A DNA stretch of 64,000 bases from CAYLNL01 sp964385175 (GTDB lineage: Bacteria > Bacteroidota > Bacteroidia > Flavobacteriales > Flavobacteriaceae), in contig CAYLNL010000001.1 of the NCBI GenBank assembly GCA_964385175.1, forward strand, positions 186,001 through 250,000. The letters run 5' to 3'. The notes under the pieces were generated by a model, which saw nothing but the letters and a program-made list of their open reading frames with translations, had not been told where the DNA came from and did no database searches. Numbering within the stretch: position 1 is the stretch's first letter; each line of letters begins with the position of its first letter. The position numbers were made by a program, and so were the translations under genes. Of the stretch, positions 44,496 through 57,600 are shown piece after piece.

Positions 44496-45050
44496 ATGAT
44501 GGTAGATATTTCAGAAAAAAAGTGGTACGTTGTAAGAGCTGTGAGCGGGCAGGAAAACAAGGTCAAAAGCTATATAGAGAACGAAATAACCCGTTTGAAA
44601 CTTGCTGACTATGTAGATGAGGTGTTGGTGCCTACTGAAAAAGTAGTTCAAATTCGCAACGGAAAAAAAATAAGTAAAGAACGTGTGTATTTTCCAGGAT
44701 ATGTAATGCTAAAAGCCAATCTTGATGGAGAAATGGCGCACGTAATACGTTCTGTTACGGGTGTTATAGGGTTTCTCGGTGAAACCAAAGGAGGCGACCC
44801 TATTCCCCTTAGGAAATCAGAGGTAAACAGAATGTTGGGCAAAGTAGATGAACTTGCCATGAAAGCAGATGTCGTTCATATTCCTTTTGTCATTGGTGAA
44901 ACCGTTAAAGTTATAGATGGGCCTTTTAATGGTTTTAATGGAACGGTTGAGAAAATAAATGAAGAGAAACGCAAGCTGGAAGTAATGGTTAAAATATTCG
45001 GCAGAAAAACCCCGTTAGAACTAAGTTACATGCAAGTAGAAAAAGTTTAA
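44496..45050 (+). CDS. nusG: Transcription termination/antitermination protein NusG
   Basis: 184 residues; two ATGs in tandem (44496, 44499) are possible starts. The NGN domain starts with KWYVVRAVSGQENKVKSYIE; the loop KVVQIRNGKKISKERVYFPG is usual; the KOW domain is GETVKVIDGPFNGFNGTVEK (about 126-145). Binds RNA polymerase and links it to Rho or the ribosome. It is next to secE and rplK, as in most bacteria. Confidence 0.98.
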   Translation: MMVDISEKKWYVVRAVSGQENKVKSYIENEITRLKLADYVDEVLVPTEKVVQIRNGKKISKERVYFPGYVMLKANLDGEMAHVIRSVTGVIGFLGETKGGDPIPLRKSEVNRMLGKVDELAMKADVVHIPFVIGETVKVIDGPFNGFNGTVEKINEEKRKLEVMVKIFGRKTPLELSYMQVEKV

Positions 45051-45118
45051 CATAGTTAAATACAATATAAATATCATATTTCTGGTAAAAGGAAATTTCC
45101 ATCAGTAAATAAAATATC

Positions 45119-45556
45119 ATGGCAAAAGAAATAAGTAAAGTCGTTAAAATACAAGTCAGAGGTGGTGCTGCTAACCCATCTCCACCTATTGGACCTGCTT
45201 TGGGTGCCGCCGGGGTTAACATTATGGAATTTTGCAAGCAATTTAATGCTCGCACACAAGATAAAGCGGGTAAACTTTTACCGGTAACTATTACTGTTTA
45301 TAAAGATAAGTCTTTTGAATTTGTAGTAAAGACACCCCCGGCAGCAGTGCAACTTATAGAAGCAGCCAAAATTAAAAAAGGAGCAGGGGAGCCCAATCGG
45401 GCTAAAGCAGGAGAGGTAACTTGGGAACAAGTGAAAACCATTGCAGAAGATAAGATGAAAGACCTCAGCGCTTTTACCTTGGAAGCTGCCATGAGTATGA
45501 TTGCAGGCACAGCACGCTCTATGGGAATAAAAATATCAGGTAATAAACCCTTTTAA
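45119..45556 (+). CDS. rplK: 50S ribosomal protein L11
   Basis: 145 residues. N-terminal proline-rich GGAANPSPPIGPALGAAGVN, typical of L11, and the C-terminal rRNA-binding domain with TWEQVKTIAEDKMKDL and AGTARSMGI. Forms the GTPase-associated centre with the L10-L12 stalk encoded downstream. The 68-base gap before it contains a GGAAATTTCC palindrome (45090s) but no T-run. Confidence 0.98.
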   Translation: MAKEISKVVKIQVRGGAANPSPPIGPALGAAGVNIMEFCKQFNARTQDKAGKLLPVTITVYKDKSFEFVVKTPPAAVQLIEAAKIKKGAGEPNRAKAGEVTWEQVKTIAEDKMKDLSAFTLEAAMSMIAGTARSMGIKISGNKPF

Positions 45557-45577
45557 TCGTTAAAAAGTAGTTGAATA

Positions 45578-46267
45578 ATGGCTAAGTTGACAAAAAAACG
45601 TAAACAGGCGCTTGCTAAGGTAGATAAAACCAAAATTTATACAGTAGCCGAAGCCTCTACCTTGGTAAAAGAAATTACAAATGTTTCATTCGACGCTTCA
45701 GTAGATATTGCTGTTCGTTTAGGAATAGACCCACGGAAATCTAATCAGATGGTGCGAGGAGTAGTTACCCTTCCTCATGGAACCGGTAAGAATATAAAAC
45801 TTCTTGCTTTGGTAACCCCTGATAAAGAAGCTGAAGCCAAAGAAGCTGGCGCAGATTATGTGGGCTTAGATGAATATCTCCAGAAAATAAAAGATGGCTG
45901 GACAGATGTGGACGTTATCATTACCATGCCAAGTGTAATGGGTAGATTGGGCCCCTTGGGTAAAATATTAGGCCCCCGAGGTTTAATGCCAAACCCTAAA
46001 ACCGGTACCGTTACGGCAGATGTTGCAAAAGCGGTAACCGAAGTAAAAGCAGGTAAAATAGATTTCAAAGTAGATAAAACTGGTATTGTACACGCTGCTA
46101 TCGGAAAAACATCGTTCTCCGCCGATAAGTTAGCGGGTAATATCCATGAATTATTATCTACCCTCATTAAACTAAAACCAACAGCTGCAAAAGGGGTGTA
46201 TATAAAAAGCATATACCTCTCCAGCACCATGAGCCCTGGGATTCAGATAGATCCTAAAATGGCCTAA
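45578..46267 (+). CDS. rplA: 50S ribosomal protein L1
   Basis: 229 residues. Landmarks are FDASVDIAVRLGIDPRKSNQ, MPSVMGRLGPLGKILGPRGL and the C-terminal STMSPGIQID. L1 forms the mobile stalk at the E site, and in many bacteria represses its own operon by binding mRNA. 21 bases after rplK, 17 before rplJ. Confidence 0.98.
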   Translation: MAKLTKKRKQALAKVDKTKIYTVAEASTLVKEITNVSFDASVDIAVRLGIDPRKSNQMVRGVVTLPHGTGKNIKLLALVTPDKEAEAKEAGADYVGLDEYLQKIKDGWTDVDVIITMPSVMGRLGPLGKILGPRGLMPNPKTGTVTADVAKAVTEVKAGKIDFKVDKTGIVHAAIGKTSFSADKLAGNIHELLSTLIKLKPTAAKGVYIKSIYLSSTMSPGIQIDPKMA

Positions 46268-46284
46268 TTTTTAAGTAAACCACC

Positions 46285-46800
46285 ATGACACGAGAAGAGA
46301 AACTAACTATTATAGAAGACCTAACCTCGCAGTTAGCCCAAGCCTCTAACCTGTATCTCGCAGACATTTCCGGGTTAGATGCAGAAACCACTTCTAAACT
46401 CAGAAGAGCTTGTTTTAAAGCCAACATTAAACTATCGGTAGTTAAGAACACACTCCTCTCGAAAGCGATGGAGGCATCTCCCAAAAACTTTGGAGAACTT
46501 TCTACTGTGTTAAAAGGCAATACCTCTGTAATGTTCTCAGAAGTTAGTAATGCCCCTGCTAAACTCATAAAAGAATTTCGCAAAAACTCAGATAAACCTA
46601 TATTAAAAGGCGCCTTTGTTGAAGAATCCATTTACATAGGAGATGCTCAATTAGACGCTCTTGTAGAAATAAAATCTAAAGAAGAAGTTATCGGAGAAAT
46701 CATTGGGCTATTACAATCTCCTGCTAAACGAGTTATCTCCGCCCTACAATCAGGCGGTAATAAATTGGCGGGCATAGTTAAAACGCTATCAGAAAAATAA
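46285..46800 (+). CDS. rplJ: 50S ribosomal protein L10
   Basis: 171 residues. N-terminal rRNA-binding domain with SNLYLADISGLDAETTSKLR and SVVKNTLLSKAM; C-terminal helix that carries L7/L12 dimers (PAKRVISALQSGGNKLAGIV). The short 17-base spacer upstream leaves no room for the long L10 leader seen in E. coli, so any autoregulatory site would be within rplA or around this start. Confidence 0.98.
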   Translation: MTREEKLTIIEDLTSQLAQASNLYLADISGLDAETTSKLRRACFKANIKLSVVKNTLLSKAMEASPKNFGELSTVLKGNTSVMFSEVSNAPAKLIKEFRKNSDKPILKGAFVEESIYIGDAQLDALVEIKSKEEVIGEIIGLLQSPAKRVISALQSGGNKLAGIVKTLSEK

Positions 46801-46845
46801 ACTCTTAACCCGTACTATAAAATCCTAATATTAAACAATAAAAAA

Positions 46846-47226
46846 ATGGCAGATTTAAAAATTTTCGCAGAACAACTAGTTAACCTAACAGTTAAAGAAG
46901 TTAATGACTTAGCTCGAATACTAAAAGAAGAATACGGCATAGAACCTGCCGCCGCCGTAGCAGTAGCCGCCGGAGGCGCTTCTGGCGGAGGTGCTGCAGA
47001 GGCAGTCGAAGAAAAATCGCAGTTTGATGTAATCCTCAAATCTGCAGGCGCTTCTAAATTAGCGGTTGTTAAACTTGTAAAAGAACTCACCGGTTTAGGA
47101 TTAAAAGAAGCTAAGGATATTGTTGACGGCGCTCCCAAAGCCATTAAAGAAGCCGTTTCTAAAGACGAAGCCGAAGGCATTAAGAAATCTTTAGAAGAAG
47201 CCGGAGCCGAAGTAGAGCTCAAGTAG
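46846..47226 (+). CDS. rplL: 50S ribosomal protein L7/L12
   Basis: 126 residues. N-terminal dimerisation helices, a Gly/Ala hinge (AVAVAAGGASGGGAAEAVEE, about 36-55) and the conserved C-terminal domain with VIKLVKELTGLGLKEAKD-type sequence and IKKSLEEAGAEVELK. Recruits translation factors. A strong stem-loop separates it from rpoB. Confidence 0.98.
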   Translation: MADLKIFAEQLVNLTVKEVNDLARILKEEYGIEPAAAVAVAAGGASGGGAAEAVEEKSQFDVILKSAGASKLAVVKLVKELTGLGLKEAKDIVDGAPKAIKEAVSKDEAEGIKKSLEEAGAEVELK

Positions 47227-47248
47227 AACCGCTATATAAAACAGTGGC

Positions 47249-47282
47249 ATAGGTCTTAGGAAAAATAACCCCTAAGACCTAT
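47249..47282 (+). terminator. Attenuator/processing hairpin between rplL and rpoB
   Basis: Perfect 12-bp stem ATAGGTCTTAGG/CCTAAGACCTAT with a 10-base loop, 22 bases after the rplL stop and 66 before rpoB. No T-run follows. The E. coli rplL-rpoB gap likewise holds an attenuator and an RNase III site, so partial termination or cleavage is plausible. Confidence 0.7.
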
Positions 47283-47348
47283 ACCCGTTTACTGACAAAA
47301 TAGAGTATAATTTTTACTTCATTCCGTTAAATAAAATACAGGCAATTA

Positions 47349-50300
47349 ATGTACACAGAAAAAACCGAACGAATAAACTTCGCATCTGCAAAGCATTCAC
47401 TTACCTACCCCGATTTCTTAGACATCCAAATCAAGTCATTTCAAGACTTCTTTCAACTTGAAACCAAAGCCGATGAAAGAAAAAAGGAAGGTCTGTTCAG
47501 TACTTTTATGGAAAACTTCCCGATTACCGATTCTCGCAATCAGTTTATCCTGGAATTTTTAGACTATTTTGTAGATCCACCCCGCTATTCCATACAAGAA
47601 TGTATAGAACGAGGACTCACATACAGCGTTCCACTAAAAGCCCGTTTAAAACTCTACTGTACCGATCCGGAGCACGAAGATTTTGAAACCATTGTTCAAG
47701 ATGTCTATCTTGGCACTATTCCCTACATGACCCCCAGCGGAACATTTGTAATTAATGGTGCTGAGCGAGTAGTAGTTTCCCAGCTTCACCGTTCTCCCGG
47801 GGTATTCTTCGGACAATCTATTCACGCAAACGGAACGAAACTCTACTCTGCACGGGTAATCCCCTTCAAAGGTTCATGGATAGAATTTGCCACAGACATT
47901 AACAACGTCATGTATGCTTACATTGACCGAAAGAAAAAACTCCCCGTTACTACACTTTTCAGAGCCATTGGTTTTGAACGGGACAAAGACATTCTCGAAA
48001 TTTTCGACCTCTCTGAAGAAATAAAAGTATCCCGTAATTCCCTGAAAAAAGTTTTAGGTCGCAGGCTTGCAGCCAGGGTGCTTAACACATGGCACGAAGA
48101 TTTTGTGGATGAAGATACCGGAGAAGTAGTGTCCATAGAAAGAAATGAAATTATTTTAGACAGAGACACTTTTTTAGACAAAGATCATATAGAATCTATC
48201 CTCGAAGTAGGCGTAAAAACCATCCTCCTTCACAAAGAAAACAATCAGCAATCAGACTACGCCATCATATACAACACACTCCAGAAAGACCCTACTAACT
48301 CCGAAAAAGAAGCAGTAGAATACATATACCGTCAGTTGCGCAATGCAGAACCACCAGATGAAGAAACCGCCCGCGGCATTATAGACAAACTCTTCTTTTC
48401 TGACCAGCGTTACAATTTAGGAGATGTAGGCCGCTATCGCATGAATAAAAAATTAGGGCTGGATGTAGAAATGAGTAAACAAATACTCACTAAAGAAGAC
48501 ATTATTACTATTGTAAAATACCTGATTGAACTCATCAACTCAAAAGCAGAAGTAGATGATATTGACCACCTCTCTAACCGACGAGTGCGAACTGTGGGTG
48601 AACAATTATCCCAGCAATTTGGCGTTGGCCTTGCCCGTATGGCGCGCACCATACGCGAGCGCATGAATGTGAGAGACAATGAAGTATTTACACCCATTGA
48701 CCTCATTAATGCCAAAACCCTTTCATCTGTAATCAACTCCTTTTTTGGCACCAATCAACTCTCCCAATTCATGGATCAAACCAATCCATTAGCTGAGATA
48801 ACCCATAAACGCAGGCTTTCTGCATTAGGCCCCGGAGGATTATCCAGGGAACGCGCCGGTTTTGAGGTACGAGACGTACATTATACCCACTATGGCAGAA
48901 TGTGCCCCATTGAAACACCAGAAGGCCCCAACATTGGCCTCATATCTTCTCTGGCCGTATATGCTAAGGTAAATAGTATGGGTTTTATTGAAACCCCCTA
49001 TAGAAGCGTTGCAAATGGTAAAATAGATACCTCTGAGGTCATTTACCTCAGCGCCGAAGAAGAAGAAGGAAAACAAATAGCCCAAGCAAATATTCCCATC
49101 AAGGATAAAGCTACTATAGATGTTGATAAACTGGTAGTAAGAAAAGATGGCGATTTTATTCTCTCAGAGCCTTCCGATGTAGATTATACAGACGTAGCCC
49201 CCAATCAAATCGCATCTATCTCCGCTTCCCTGATACCCTTCCTTGAACACGATGATGCCAACCGCGCCCTCATGGGCTCTAACATGATGCGCCAGGCAGT
49301 CCCCATTATTAATCCAGAAGCCCCCATTGTAGGAACTGGACTGGAGCAGCGAATCGCCTCAGACTCCCGCGTACTCATCAATGCCGAAGGCAATGGTAAA
49401 GTAGAATATGTAGATGCCAATACAATCATCATAAAATACGATAAAACAGAAGAAGAACTCTTAGTTAGCTTCGAAGAAGAGTTCAAAACCTATGAACTAA
49501 TTAAATATCGTAAAACCAATCAAAACACCTGTATTAACCTAAAACCCATTGTCAAAAAAGGCGACAGAGTAGAAAAAGGACAGGTGCTATGCGAAGGATA
49601 CGCTACAAAACAAGGCGAACTGGCGCTGGGAAGAAACCTCAAAGTAGCCTTCATGCCATGGAAAGGATACAACTTTGAAGACGCCATTGTAATATCTGAA
49701 AAAGTAGTGCGTGAAGACATCTTTACCTCCATCCATATAGATGAATACCTCTTAGAAGTAAGAGATACCAAACTTGGCGCCGAAGAATTAACCAATGATA
49801 TTCCAAACGTTTCCGAAGAAGCCACCAAAGATTTAGACCAAAATGGGATGATTCGCATAGGCGCTGAAGTAAAACCCGGCGACATCCTCATCGGGAAAAT
49901 CACCCCCAAAGGAGAATCAGACCCTACCCCCGAGGAAAAACTATTACGCGCCATTTTCGGAGACAAAGCCGGCGATGTAAAAGACGCTTCCCTGAAAGCC
50001 CCCCCATCTCTTTATGGAACCGTAATAGACAAAAAACTTTTCTCCAGAGCTATAAAAGACAAGCGCAAACGAAACAAAGAGAAAGATAACCTCTCCAGGT
50101 TAGATGTAGAATATGAAACCAAATTCCAAAAACTTAAAGACCAGCTCATTGAAAAACTAACTACCCTGGTAAACAATAAGACCTGCCAGGGTGTGTTCAA
50201 CGATTTAGGTGAAGAAGTTCTTGCCAAAGGCAAAAAGTACACAGCTAAAATGCTTGGCGCCGTTGAAGATTTTGCCCACTTAGAAGGAGTTTGGACGAAT

Positions 50301-51155
50301 GATGACCATGCCAATAAACTCATCAACGATTTGCTCCACAACTATAAAATAAAGCTAAATGACCTCCAAGGCTCCCTACGAAGAGACAAATTTACGGTTT
50401 CCGTAGGAGATGAACTCCCTCCTGGAATTATGAAACTCGCCAAAATTTACATCGCCAAGAAGCGAAAACTTAAAGTAGGCGATAAAATGGCAGGCCGCCA
50501 CGGAAACAAAGGCATTGTAGCCCGCATTGTGCGAGAAGAAGATATGCCCTTCCTACAAGACGGAACCCCCGTAGATGTAGTGCTAAACCCACTTGGGGTA
50601 CCCTCACGTATGAACATAGGACAAATTTATGAAACCGTATTAGGCTGGGCTGGCGAAAAACTCGATAAAAAATTTGCTACTCCTATTTTCGACGGAGCCT
50701 CTATAGAAGAAATCAATACAATCACAGACCAGGCAGGCATCCCCAAATACGGACATACCTACCTCTATGATGGAGGCACCGGGGAACGGTTTGACCAACC
50801 TGCTACCGTGGGTATCATCTATATGCTCAAATTAGGACACATGGTAGATGATAAAATGCACGCTCGCTCCATAGGCCCCTACTCCCTTATAACCCAACAA
50901 CCCCTGGGAGGAAAAGCTCAGTTCGGCGGACAACGCTTTGGAGAGATGGAAGTATGGGCCTTAGAAGCCTACGGAGCCGCATATACTTTAAGAGAAATAT
51001 TAACCGTAAAATCAGACGATGTTATAGGAAGAGCCAAAACCTATGAAACCATCGTAAAAGGAGAACCCATGCCCGAAGCCGGTTTACCCGAATCCTTCAA
51101 CGTATTAATGCACGAATTGAAAGGACTTGGATTAGACATACGCTTGGAAGAATAA
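47349..51155 (+). CDS. rpoB: DNA-directed RNA polymerase subunit beta
   Basis: 1268 residues, as expected for Bacteroidota (E. coli 1342). Key blocks are VVSQLHRSPGVFF, the rifampicin pocket NQLSQFMDQTNPLAE (near 48750-48795) followed by HKRRLSALGPGGL, GYNFEDAIVISE, GDKMAGRHGNKGI and the C-terminal clamp GGKAQFGGQRFGEMEVWALE. The rifampicin pocket has the sensitive-type residues at Asp, His and Ser-equivalent positions as far as can be read. A 52-base gap leads to rpoC. Confidence 0.99.
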   Translation: MYTEKTERINFASAKHSLTYPDFLDIQIKSFQDFFQLETKADERKKEGLFSTFMENFPITDSRNQFILEFLDYFVDPPRYSIQECIERGLTYSVPLKARLKLYCTDPEHEDFETIVQDVYLGTIPYMTPSGTFVINGAERVVVSQLHRSPGVFFGQSIHANGTKLYSARVIPFKGSWIEFATDINNVMYAYIDRKKKLPVTTLFRAIGFERDKDILEIFDLSEEIKVSRNSLKKVLGRRLAARVLNTWHEDFVDEDTGEVVSIERNEIILDRDTFLDKDHIESILEVGVKTILLHKENNQQSDYAIIYNTLQKDPTNSEKEAVEYIYRQLRNAEPPDEETARGIIDKLFFSDQRYNLGDVGRYRMNKKLGLDVEMSKQILTKEDIITIVKYLIELINSKAEVDDIDHLSNRRVRTVGEQLSQQFGVGLARMARTIRERMNVRDNEVFTPIDLINAKTLSSVINSFFGTNQLSQFMDQTNPLAEITHKRRLSALGPGGLSRERAGFEVRDVHYTHYGRMCPIETPEGPNIGLISSLAVYAKVNSMGFIETPYRSVANGKIDTSEVIYLSAEEEEGKQIAQANIPIKDKATIDVDKLVVRKDGDFILSEPSDVDYTDVAPNQIASISASLIPFLEHDDANRALMGSNMMRQAVPIINPEAPIVGTGLEQRIASDSRVLINAEGNGKVEYVDANTIIIKYDKTEEELLVSFEEEFKTYELIKYRKTNQNTCINLKPIVKKGDRVEKGQVLCEGYATKQGELALGRNLKVAFMPWKGYNFEDAIVISEKVVREDIFTSIHIDEYLLEVRDTKLGAEELTNDIPNVSEEATKDLDQNGMIRIGAEVKPGDILIGKITPKGESDPTPEEKLLRAIFGDKAGDVKDASLKAPPSLYGTVIDKKLFSRAIKDKRKRNKEKDNLSRLDVEYETKFQKLKDQLIEKLTTLVNNKTCQGVFNDLGEEVLAKGKKYTAKMLGAVEDFAHLEGVWTNDDHANKLINDLLHNYKIKLNDLQGSLRRDKFTVSVGDELPPGIMKLAKIYIAKKRKLKVGDKMAGRHGNKGIVARIVREEDMPFLQDGTPVDVVLNPLGVPSRMNIGQIYETVLGWAGEKLDKKFATPIFDGASIEEINTITDQAGIPKYGHTYLYDGGTGERFDQPATVGIIYMLKLGHMVDDKMHARSIGPYSLITQQPLGGKAQFGGQRFGEMEVWALEAYGAAYTLREILTVKSDDVIGRAKTYETIVKGEPMPEAGLPESFNVLMHELKGLGLDIRLEE

Positions 51156-51207
51156 CCCTTTTATAAATTTCAACAAAAGAAAAACGCATTAATTAGTATC
51201 TCATATC

Positions 51208-55491
<4,284 letters not shown>

Positions 55492-55500
55492 CCCCAATTC

Positions 55501-55809
55501 ATGACAAACCAAGAAAAACAAGGACAGATAGACATAGAATTAGATGAAAAAATAGCAGAAGGAGTCTACTCCAATATTGCCATTATAAACCATTCTGTTT
55601 CAGAATTTGTAATTGATTTCATCCGCATTATGCCAGGAACGCCTAAAGCTAAGGTAAAAAGCAGGGTCATTCTCACCCCCCAACACGCCAAACGCTTTTT
55701 AAAAGCCCTGGCAGATAACGTTCAAAAATTCGAACGCTCACATGGCGAAATTAAAGACTACGAACAACCCCCCATCCCGCTGAGCTTTGGACCAGCGGGA
55801 GAGGCGTGA
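55501..55809 (+). CDS. DUF3467 family protein
   Basis: 102 residues. An acidic start is followed by YSNIAIINHSVSEFVIDFI and AKVKSRVILTPQHAKRFLKAL, matching DUF3467, a small family often found just after rpoC in Bacteroidota. Function unknown. Nine bases after rpoC, so co-transcribed with the polymerase operon. The TGA overlaps a GTG that opens a 38-codon frame. Confidence 0.9.
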   Translation: MTNQEKQGQIDIELDEKIAEGVYSNIAIINHSVSEFVIDFIRIMPGTPKAKVKSRVILTPQHAKRFLKALADNVQKFERSHGEIKDYEQPPIPLSFGPAGEA

Positions 55810-55922
55810 GTTATTCTGTCAAAGAAGGAAATTTTGCCTCCTACTACAGGAAAATCAACCACGTTCATTCGCACAAACAATTCCAACAATATCGCAAGAA
55901 CGCCTGGGCTGGCAACGAGTAG
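55806..55922 (+). CDS. Possible 38-residue ORF after DUF3467
   Basis: GTG start overlaps the DUF3467 TGA (GTGA). The peptide is basic and aromatic (GNFASYYRKINHVHSHKQF, QQYRKNAWAGNE). No family recognised. Overlap suggests coupling, but the length and GTG start make a chance frame quite possible; it could also be the remains of a longer gene. Confidence 0.25.
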   Translation: MSYSVKEGNFASYYRKINHVHSHKQFQQYRKNAWAGNE

Positions 55923-55959
55923 AAAGAATCCTCCTTTTCCAAACTATATGATTTCAGTA

Positions 55960-56457
55960 TTAAAATGCTACGCCGAGCGACACCCCGAATTTTAATCCCA
56001 GCCCATCAAATCCAATATCAAAATCATCATCTTCCGCATTTCTGTCAAAATAACCAGGACCAAGGTAAATGTCTAACGTAACAGGCTCCCAATTCCACTG
56101 GTATCCAATAACAGCGCCTCCTGAAAAAACAGTAGTCTTAAAACTATCAGATTCTGAAGAAGAGTAGCCTGCATACGGGCCTGCAAACCATCCCTCCGGC
56201 GCAGTATATTTTTTCTGCAAATAAAACCGATACTGGGCACCTACTCCAAAACCCGTATATTTATTTCCATCTACATTAAGAGAAGTATAACCCAATTCTA
56301 ATTGAGCAGATTGTCGTTCGCCAACTACTCTCTCGTAAGCCACCTCGGCGGTTCCAAAGATTAATGGGAGCGGATTAAATTTTACCACATTTTTTTGCGC
56401 ATGCACATTAAATGCACATCCCGTTACTAACAGGAGAATAATTAAAAAATTTTTCAT
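55960..56457 (-). CDS. Small outer membrane beta-barrel-like protein
   Basis: 165 residues with a signal peptide (about 1-20, ends VHAQK). Alternating hydrophobic/aromatic strands (AQLELGYTSLNV, GVGAQYRFYL, WFAGPYAGYSSS, GAVIGYQWNWEPVTLDIYLG) and a C-terminal FGVSLGVAF ending in Phe are typical of eight-stranded outer membrane barrels (DUF3575-like). Function unknown. A -7 box lies upstream at 56485-56492. Confidence 0.82.
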   Translation of the reverse strand: MKNFLIILLLVTGCAFNVHAQKNVVKFNPLPLIFGTAEVAYERVVGERQSAQLELGYTSLNVDGNKYTGFGVGAQYRFYLQKKYTAPEGWFAGPYAGYSSSESDSFKTTVFSGGAVIGYQWNWEPVTLDIYLGPGYFDRNAEDDDFDIGFDGLGLKFGVSLGVAF

Positions 56458-56484
56458 ATTCTTATTGTTTTAGGTTTAGTAGTT

Positions 56485-56492
56485 CAAATATA
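56485..56492 (-). promoter_or_regulatory. Candidate -7 box TATATTTG (minus strand)
   Basis: Exact TAnnTTTG on the minus strand, 27 bases before the start of the barrel gene. No good -33 TTG. Confidence 0.5.
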
Positions 56493-56703
56493 CTAAATTT
56501 TATTTTATAATTCTTTATAAACCCACCCTTGGGTGCAATAAATAAATACCAAACTATACCCCACCATTAAGATGCAGGCGCCCGCCCCCGTCAATTCCCA
56601 TCTTAAAACCTTTTATGCAGCTACGAAAATAAACAGAAATGAATGATTATGGCAGGATATTTGATTTTTCCACATCTCTAAAAAAGTGTTTACTTTGCAA
56701 GGA

Positions 56704-56757
56704 GTTTAGATATCGCATGGGTGTTGACTCATTCTAAACAAAGTCGGAACAAGCCGA
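56704..56757 (+). promoter_or_regulatory. Structured 5' leader of the small peptide gene
   Basis: GTTTAGA (56704-56710) pairs with TCTAAAC (56733-56739). Inside, ATGGGT/ACTCAT (one G-U) closes a GTTG tetraloop and stacks directly on the outer stem, leaving a 6-base bulge. A second hairpin TCGG/CCGA follows at 56744-56757. Transcription would start near 56703 from TTACTTTG at 56690, one mismatch from TAnnTTTG. Confidence 0.5.
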
Positions 56758-56802
56758 AAATAGACTATAAATAGGAGTAGGCCTTAACTAAATTTAGTAA
56801 CA

Positions 56803-56931
56803 ATGGCAAAGTCAAGTGGTTTAAAAAATGCTCCTAGCACTACTGGAAACAAGTCAGGAAGGAGTAGGGGAAATAATCCTCCAAAGTCAAGCCCTTCGAA
56901 AGGAGGCGGTACTAAAGGAGGTAAAAAATGA
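56803..56931 (+). CDS. 42-residue cationic Gly/Ser/Lys-rich peptide
   Basis: Starts MAKSSGLKNAPSTTGNKSG and ends PPKSSPSKGGGTKGGKK; no acidic residue, about ten basic ones, many Gly, Ser, Pro and Asn, no hydrophobic core. Probably intrinsically disordered and possibly nucleic-acid binding or exported. It is supported by its own promoter-like box, folded leader, a perfect palindrome four bases before the ATG (ACTAAATTTAGT) and a terminator right after. No family that I can name with certainty. Confidence 0.6.
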   Translation: MAKSSGLKNAPSTTGNKSGRSRGNNPPKSSPSKGGGTKGGKK

Positions 56932-56943
56932 AATTAAATGTAA

Positions 56944-56977
56944 AAAATGGGAACATAATTTTTTGTGTTCCCATTTT
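56944..56977 (+). terminator. Terminator of the small peptide gene
   Basis: Perfect 12-bp stem AAAATGGGAACA/TGTTCCCATTTT with a 10-base loop, 13 bases after the stop. The stem's A- and T-rich ends let it act in both directions. Confidence 0.8.
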
Positions 56978-57104
56978 CAAAGTTTTAATTAATACAAGAA
57001 AATATTGTAAAAATATCAATTTATCAAATAAATATTGATTTTGAGATAAAATGAACTTTACGTGTAGTAACAATGTTTTTTGAACCAGATGTAAAAATTC
57101 TAAT

Positions 57105-57551
57105 ATGAAACAGTTCTTTTTTATCGCCATTGCTTTTTTTGTCAGTTATGGTTTTAGCCAGCAAAGCAGGGACGCCGCTGTTTTCAGCACTAAGGAAGGC
57201 GCCATTGGCGGCTATGACCCGGTAGCCTATTTCAGCCAGGGCAAGCCGGTAAAGGGGCAGCCTAACATGGCATTTGAGTGGAATGGCGCCACCTGGCATT
57301 TTGCCTCGGCGGAAAACCGGGAAGTATTTGCCAAAAACCCGCAGAAATATGCGCCTGAGTACGGCGGCTGGTGCGCCTATGGCTGGTCGCGCGGCTACCC
57401 TGCCAAGACGGAGCCGGATGCCTGGAGTATCGTAAACGGAAAGCTCTACCTCAACTATGACCAGAAGGTACAACACCTCTGGAACGAGAAACAGGAGGAG
57501 TTTATCCAAAAGGCAGACCAGAACTATAGGAAGACGCACCTCAAGCAATAA
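57105..57551 (+). CDS. Secreted YHS domain protein
   Basis: 148 residues with a signal peptide (about 1-18, ends GFSQ). The YHS domain (about 35-85) reads GGYDPVAYFSQGKPVKG, then WNGATWHFASAENREVFAKN and PEYGGWCAYG. YHS domains bind metals or heme-like partners in some proteins; the role here is unknown. By eye it is richer in G+C than the genes before 56.5 kb. No partner gene is evident. Confidence 0.88.
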   Translation: MKQFFFIAIAFFVSYGFSQQSRDAAVFSTKEGAIGGYDPVAYFSQGKPVKGQPNMAFEWNGATWHFASAENREVFAKNPQKYAPEYGGWCAYGWSRGYPAKTEPDAWSIVNGKLYLNYDQKVQHLWNEKQEEFIQKADQNYRKTHLKQ

Positions 57552-57600
57552 GTTTTAACGGGGGGCGAATCGCGAATCGCTCGTTTATGGCAATGTTCTA

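Larger units (their letters stand above)
56458..56802. other. Intergenic region holding two divergent promoters
   Basis: 345 bases without a long frame. It contains the minus-strand TATATTTG box for the barrel gene, a G+C-rich patch near 56578-56592, a plus-strand TTACTTTG at 56690-56697 and the structured leader of the 42-residue peptide (56704-56757). Confidence 0.6.

Noticed and set aside
49520..49966. Long frames on the strand opposite rpoB and rpoC
   Set aside because: They mirror highly conserved sense codons, have low-complexity Ser-rich translations and no motif; shadows of rpoB/rpoC.
56803..56931. C39 substrate role for the 42-residue peptide
   Set aside because: GG occurs only at the extreme C-terminus, so cleavage would release almost nothing, and no hydrophobic leader pattern precedes it.
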